The notes below the pieces were generated by a model. It worked only from the letters and a program-made list of their open reading frames with translations, was not told where the DNA came from and did not search any database. This document shows positions 60,694-64,000 of a stretch of DNA of 64,000 bases, in pieces. The DNA comes from CAUZIZ01 sp965218775. GTDB taxonomy: Bacteria; Acidobacteriota; UBA6911; RPQK01; JAJDTT01. The stretch spans positions 3,097,846 through 3,161,845 of the forward strand of contig CBDCLS010000006.1 of NCBI GenBank assembly GCA_965218775.1, in the 5' to 3' direction. A program made the position numbers and the translations under genes. Positions within the stretch are counted from its first letter, which is position 1. Each line of letters starts with the position of its first letter.

Positions 60694-61530
60694 CTAGACT
60701 ACGAATTCTACTGGGACCTTATTGGGGATGTGTCCAGACTGGTAGCCGCGATCCAGAAACAATTGAACGGCTCGTCTTCCGTCTGCTCCGTAGCTAAGCG
60801 TTCGATTATTGACATACATCTGGACGAAGCGATCCTCTTGCTCCTGGGTCAGTCCGCGGGCGAACTGGGAGGCGTAGTCCAGAGCCGCCTGCCTGTTATC
60901 CAGGGCGTAGCGGATGCTCTCCTTGAGCAGACGGCCCACCTGGATTATCAGTTCCCGTCCCAGGTCTTTACGAATGACGTTTCCTCCGAGCGGAAGCGGC
61001 AGCCCAGTATCCTCTTGCCACCATTGTCCCAGGTCGACGATGCAGTGCAGTCCCAGAGACTGATACGTCAACTGGCCTTCGTGGATGATCAATCCTGCAT
61101 CGATGATTCCTTCTTGGACTGCCGGGATGATCTGGTCGAAGGGAATCACTTGATAGCGGAAGTCTGATTCCAGCAGTCTCAAAGCCAAATAGGCCGAAGT
61201 CCACTCTCCCGGGATCCCAATAAGGCTCTGTGACACCTGTTTTAGCGCGAGCGGCTTCCTCGCTACCAGGATCGGCCCATAGCCTTCCCCCATGCTGGCG
61301 CCGCTGTCGAGCAGACTGTAGCGTTCTGCCAGATAGGCGTAGGCATGAATGCTCACCGCAGTGACCTCATACTCGCCTGTTCGGGCACACTGGTTCAAGC
61401 TTTCGATGTCGTTCAGTTCGTGAACGAATTCCAGACCCTCTGTTTCGATTGTCCCCGTTGCCAGGGCGTAGAACATGAAGGCATCGTCGCTGTCAGGACT
61501 GTGCGCTACCCGAATAGTTCTGGTTGCCAT
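60694..61530 (-). CDS. mqnD: 1,4-dihydroxy-6-naphthoate synthase (MqnD), futalosine pathway
   Basis: This is a 278-residue protein. The opening RTIRVAHSPDSDDAFMFYAL is diagnostic of MqnA/MqnD-type proteins. It continues VTAVSIHAYAYLAERYSLLD, SGASMGEGYGPILVARKPL, LIIHEGQLTYQSLGLHCIVD and GGNVIRKDLG. MqnD converts cyclic dehypoxanthine futalosine to 1,4-dihydroxy-6-naphthoate in menaquinone biosynthesis. ATG 61530 is chosen because family members begin there; a 28-residue extension is unconserved. It follows the HAD gene by 14 bases and is probably in the same operon. MqnA, MqnB and MqnC are not in the window. Confidence 0.85.
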   Translation of the reverse strand: MATRTIRVAHSPDSDDAFMFYALATGTIETEGLEFVHELNDIESLNQCARTGEYEVTAVSIHAYAYLAERYSLLDSGASMGEGYGPILVARKPLALKQVSQSLIGIPGEWTSAYLALRLLESDFRYQVIPFDQIIPAVQEGIIDAGLIIHEGQLTYQSLGLHCIVDLGQWWQEDTGLPLPLGGNVIRKDLGRELIIQVGRLLKESIRYALDNRQAALDYASQFARGLTQEQEDRFVQMYVNNRTLSYGADGRRAVQLFLDRGYQSGHIPNKVPVEFVV

Positions 61531-61544
61531 GATCGAACACGGGA

Positions 61545-62291
61545 CTATACCAGAAATTGAGGTACTTCTCCCAGCGACTTGATCTGGTCGGTTCCGGGCA
61601 ATCCTGGTTGACAATTTCCCGGATCATACAGCAGCGCCCTCATACCGGCCGCCTGGGGAGCAGCATAGTCATCTTCTACTTCATCGCCTACGTAGAGGCA
61701 CTCGCCTGGGTCGGCGCCGACCTGATCCATTGCATAGCGAAAAATCGCCGGATCTGGCTTGGCTGCGCCGGCAAGACCAGGAATCGTCAACTGCTGGAAG
61801 AAAGGGCGAAGGCCAAGGTCGGTCAGGACATCCTCGAGTCGAGAATCGAAATTGGAGATGACTCCGAGATTTCTGTCCGCTGACAGCAGGGACAGTGACT
61901 CCAGCGCGTCGGGTTCCAACTCCCAGGCCTCGCTGGAGCGGAAGACCTCATAGATCTGCTCGAAGCATTGATCCAGTTGAGGGAAGGGAGCGATGAGGTC
62001 AAAGGTTCCTTTTACCACTTGCTTCCACCACTCCCTCTCTCGTTCAGGACCATCGACCGTCAGCTTCTGGGGGTAGCGGAGCGCAATGTCCCTGAACGCC
62101 TTCCGAAAAGCTGTTTCGATGAGGGCATAGCTTGACGGAGAAGAGGCTGGTTCAAAGCCAAAGGCCGCTGCCTGACGTCCGTAGATCTCCCCTACCGATC
62201 CACGAACGTGCATCAGCGTGCCCACGGTGTCGAAGAAGACCCAACGTATCTTCCAAGGAGGATCGGCGTAGCTCCGCGAAGTCGAGGACAT
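61545..62291 (-). CDS. HAD-superfamily hydrolase (REG-2-like, HAD-IA)
   Basis: This is a 248-residue phosphatase-like protein. Motif I reads WVFFDTVGTLMHVRGSVGEI. Asp21 is the nucleophile, and the second Asp of the classical DxD is Val, as in the REG-2-like HAD-IA group ('FDAVGTL'). Motif II is GVISNFDSR, and motif III/IV GAAKPDPAIF and YVGDEVEDDYAAPQAAGMRA are complete. It probably hydrolyses a small phosphate ester, substrate unknown. It lies between the MBL-fold and MqnD genes on the minus strand. Confidence 0.85.
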   Translation of the reverse strand: MSSTSRSYADPPWKIRWVFFDTVGTLMHVRGSVGEIYGRQAAAFGFEPASSPSSYALIETAFRKAFRDIALRYPQKLTVDGPEREREWWKQVVKGTFDLIAPFPQLDQCFEQIYEVFRSSEAWELEPDALESLSLLSADRNLGVISNFDSRLEDVLTDLGLRPFFQQLTIPGLAGAAKPDPAIFRYAMDQVGADPGECLYVGDEVEDDYAAPQAAGMRALLYDPGNCQPGLPGTDQIKSLGEVPQFLV

Positions 62292-62311
62292 ATGGATGCC
62301 ACTGAGTTGTA

Positions 62312-62953
62312 TCAGGCCTCACCCGTGAGGAAAGGGTTGTGAAGGCGCTCTTGACCGATGGTGGTATCGGGTCCATGGCCGGGATGCAGTATCTTCGAGT
62401 CGCCTAGCGGCAGGATGCTTTCCCGAATCGTCGTCATGAGAATTTCTAGCGACCCGCCGGGCAGGTCCGTTCTTCCTATGGATCCGGCGAAGATGGCGTC
62501 GCCGCAAAAAATGTGCTCTCCGATTTCCAAGGAGACGCTGCCGGGCGAATGCCCCGGGGTTGCGTGGACTCGGAAGCAGAGTTGACCTAGGCGGAGGTCC
62601 TCATTCTCCTTCAGGGTGTCGGTGACAGGCGGAGCAGGATTGCAGCTGAGACCGAACCACTGAGCCTGTTCAGTCAGGCCGTCGTAGAGGAATTGATCTT
62701 CAGGGTGCAGGTAAATGGGAATGTCCCATTTCTGCTTGACGAGTTCGATCCCGCTGATGTGGTCGAGGTGAGCATGCGTATTGACGATTGCGGTCAGCTG
62801 AAACCCGTGTTCTTCCGCATGCTGAATGATCTGGGGTGCTTCGTCTCCCGGGTCGATGTAGATGGCCTCCGAGCTGCCCGGATGGGAGACGAGGTAGCCG
62901 TTCTTCAGGAAGGGCTCTTCTGCGCGTCTCTCGATGACAATTTCTTGGGTCAC
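62312..62953 (-). CDS. MBL-fold metallohydrolase (glyoxalase II-like)
   Basis: This is a 213-residue protein starting at GTG. Metal ligands are His60, His62, Asp64 and His65 in NTHAHLDHISG, a further His in HATPGHSPGS, Asp in CGDAIFAGSIGRTDL and a final His in HPGHGPDTT. This layout is that of glyoxalase II/YcbL-type hydrolases. It probably cleaves a thioester or related compound. It is 20 bases upstream of the HAD gene on the same strand and part of a minus-strand run 62953-60694. Confidence 0.88.
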   Translation of the reverse strand: MTQEIVIERRAEEPFLKNGYLVSHPGSSEAIYIDPGDEAPQIIQHAEEHGFQLTAIVNTHAHLDHISGIELVKQKWDIPIYLHPEDQFLYDGLTEQAQWFGLSCNPAPPVTDTLKENEDLRLGQLCFRVHATPGHSPGSVSLEIGEHIFCGDAIFAGSIGRTDLPGGSLEILMTTIRESILPLGDSKILHPGHGPDTTIGQERLHNPFLTGEA

Positions 62954-63087
62954 TCAGCCATTCTTGTCGTCTCTACTCACCGCCGTCAAGTTCGGCGTGA
63001 TTCGCACAGGTTTCAGACCGCTACCAAGTGGTTCGTGGGTATTGGGGAGAACTTGCTGACTTGTCCGAACGGGAGGCAAAAACAACT

Positions 63088-63432
63088 CTATCGAGTCTTT
63101 CTCTTTGCCTGGGTACGCCGTCTGCGCGCAGACTCCAGCTGATAGCCGACGCCGCGAACAGTACGAATCCGACGTCCGGTCCTCCCCAACTTCAGTCTGA
63201 GTCTCCGCACGTGGGTGTCTACGGTTCGAGAGGTACCGTGGTATGACTCGCCCCAAGCCCCCTCGAGCAGCTCTTCCCGAGTGAGGGAAATGCCGCTGTT
63301 TTCGATCAGGTAGACCAACAGGTTGTACTCGGTAGCTGTCAGATTCAATTGCGTCTTGCCGACCAACGCCCGACAGCAGTTGAGGTTGACTGAGATGCTG
63401 CCGTCCTTCAGGGTGTTGTCGGTGTCTGACAC
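63088..63432 (-). CDS. OmpR-type winged-helix DNA-binding protein without receiver domain
   Basis: This is a 114-residue protein starting at GTG. It has only the C-terminal DNA-binding domain of OmpR/PhoB regulators: LNLTATEYNLLVYLIENSGI, SLTREELLEGAWG and TVDTHVRRLRLKLGRTG, RRIRTVRGVGYQLE. There is no phospho-acceptor receiver domain upstream. It therefore either binds DNA constitutively or pairs with another protein. It is divergent from the BtuF-like gene, with the 81-base gap (63433-63513) containing an AT-rich TATTATATAT stretch. Confidence 0.82.
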   Translation of the reverse strand: MSDTDNTLKDGSISVNLNCCRALVGKTQLNLTATEYNLLVYLIENSGISLTREELLEGAWGESYHGTSRTVDTHVRRLRLKLGRTGRRIRTVRGVGYQLESARRRRTQAKRKTR

Positions 63433-63513
63433 GGGCTGGCTATTATATATGGTAGAAGCAGAAGTAACACAGGGAGAATGCGAAGATCTTCGCCGGGGAC
63501 CAAGAGAGGTGCC

Positions 63514-64000
63514 ATGAAGCGTAGCAGATACAGGGTGCTGACTGTAGTATGGGCGCTTCTATTGGGATCAGGCGAGTTCGGGCTTCGAGCGGCGCCGTCG
63601 GACCCGGAGCCTCCTGGGCGGATCGTGTCCTTGGCGCCGAATCTGACGGAGCTGCTCTTCGAGCTGGGAGTGGGGTCCCAGGTCGTCGGTGTGACGACTT
63701 ATTGCGTCTATCCGCCCGCGACCCAGAAGATCGAAAAGATCGGAGGGTTCATCAATCCGAGCCTGGAGAAGATCTTGAGCTTGGAGCCGCAGTTGGTGTT
63801 CAGCGAACGATGGACATCCTCCAAGACGGTCCCCACCTTGCGACGGCTGGGGTTGAACGTGGTGGAGATACCGAGCCCCTTTTCCCTTGCTGAGATCTAC
63901 CAGCTGATGCGGATCACCGGAGAGGCAATCGGGAGAGCAGAAAGGGCAGAGGAACTGGTACAGGCGACGATGGAGCAGGTTCAGCGGATCCGCGAAAAGG
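63514..64000 (+). CDS. BtuF-like metal/cobalamin ABC substrate-binding protein, cut by window end
   Basis: 162 codons are visible. A signal peptide (YRVLTVVWALLLGSGEFGLR) precedes RIVSLAPNLTELLFELGVGS, QVVGVTTYCVYPPATQKIEK, IGGFINPSLEKILSLEPQLV. This is the class III (BtuF/FhuD helical-backbone) periplasmic-binding fold. 'RIVSLAPN.TE.LF.LG....VVGVT.YC.YP' is typical of cobalamin or siderophore-type binding proteins. GAGAGG lies just upstream of ATG 63514. No cobalamin-riboswitch-like leader is visible in the 81 bases before it. Transporter partners would lie beyond the window. Confidence 0.85.
   Translation, partial: MKRSRYRVLTVVWALLLGSGEFGLRAAPSDPEPPGRIVSLAPNLTELLFELGVGSQVVGVTTYCVYPPATQKIEKIGGFINPSLEKILSLEPQLVFSERWTSSKTVPTLRRLGLNVVEIPSPFSLAEIYQLMRITGEAIGRAERAEELVQATMEQVQRIREK

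Noticed and set aside
63433..63513. possible cobalamin riboswitch before the BtuF-like gene
   Set aside because: Only 81 bases are available between divergent genes, and no B12-box-like sequence is visible.

Overview
The window looks like a chromosomal segment of an uncultured or environmental Acidobacteriota-like bacterium. No marker gene settles this. The inference rests on co-occurrence of a GWxTD-domain protein, large Ser/Thr kinases fused to TolB/WD40 or TPR sensors, NHL-repeat and DUF1501/DUF1553 proteins, DUF11 surface proteins, and futalosine-type menaquinone synthesis (MqnD). There are no rRNA or tRNA genes and no CRISPR array. The segment is rich in insertion sequences, dispersed repeats and gene remnants.

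Layout. 1-4.8 kb: a + strand run with a DUF1553 tail, DUF1501, SUMF1-like, NHL-repeat and M19 dipeptidase-like genes. 4.8-11.1 kb: a 2-hydroxyacid dehydrogenase, a secreted unknown, and a sugar/polyol ABC importer (binding protein, permease, ATPase) with a Gfo/Idh/MocA dehydrogenase, probably one catabolic unit. 11-20 kb: repeats, small unknown genes, an intact IS1380-type element and several broken genes. 20-25 kb: two tandem Ser/Thr kinases with a recognisable promoter. 25-36 kb: secreted glycosidase-like proteins, paralogous secreted proteins, gamma-glutamyltransferase, an esterase, and remnants of a kinase, sialidase, DUF3604 protein and prophage genes. 36-38 kb: an IS1634-like element. 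39.5-47 kb: housekeeping-like genes (DapA family, GWxTD, PhyH, DUF4202, LprI/lysozyme pair, IscA, NTP-transferase). 47-54.6 kb: one DUF11 surface-protein gene split by an IS1380-type element that is itself split by an IS1182-type element. 55-60.5 kb: an FAD oxidoreductase and a cysteine/sulfur-carrier locus. 60.7-64 kb: MqnD, HAD, MBL, a winged-helix regulator, and the start of a BtuF-like gene.

The most interesting system is the sulfur-carrier locus at 56.9-60.5 kb. Read on the minus strand it encodes an Rrf2 regulator, CysM, a JAMM protease of the Mec+ type, and a single protein joining a ubiquitin-like sulfur carrier, a MoeB/ThiF E1-like enzyme and a rhodanese. The carrier's Gly-Gly is internal, so cleavage, plausibly by the neighbouring JAMM protease, would be needed to free it. 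Two 264-bp MITE-like elements sit inside this locus. Their interiors are nearly identical, but the outer arms differ between copies while staying perfectly or almost perfectly complementary within each copy.
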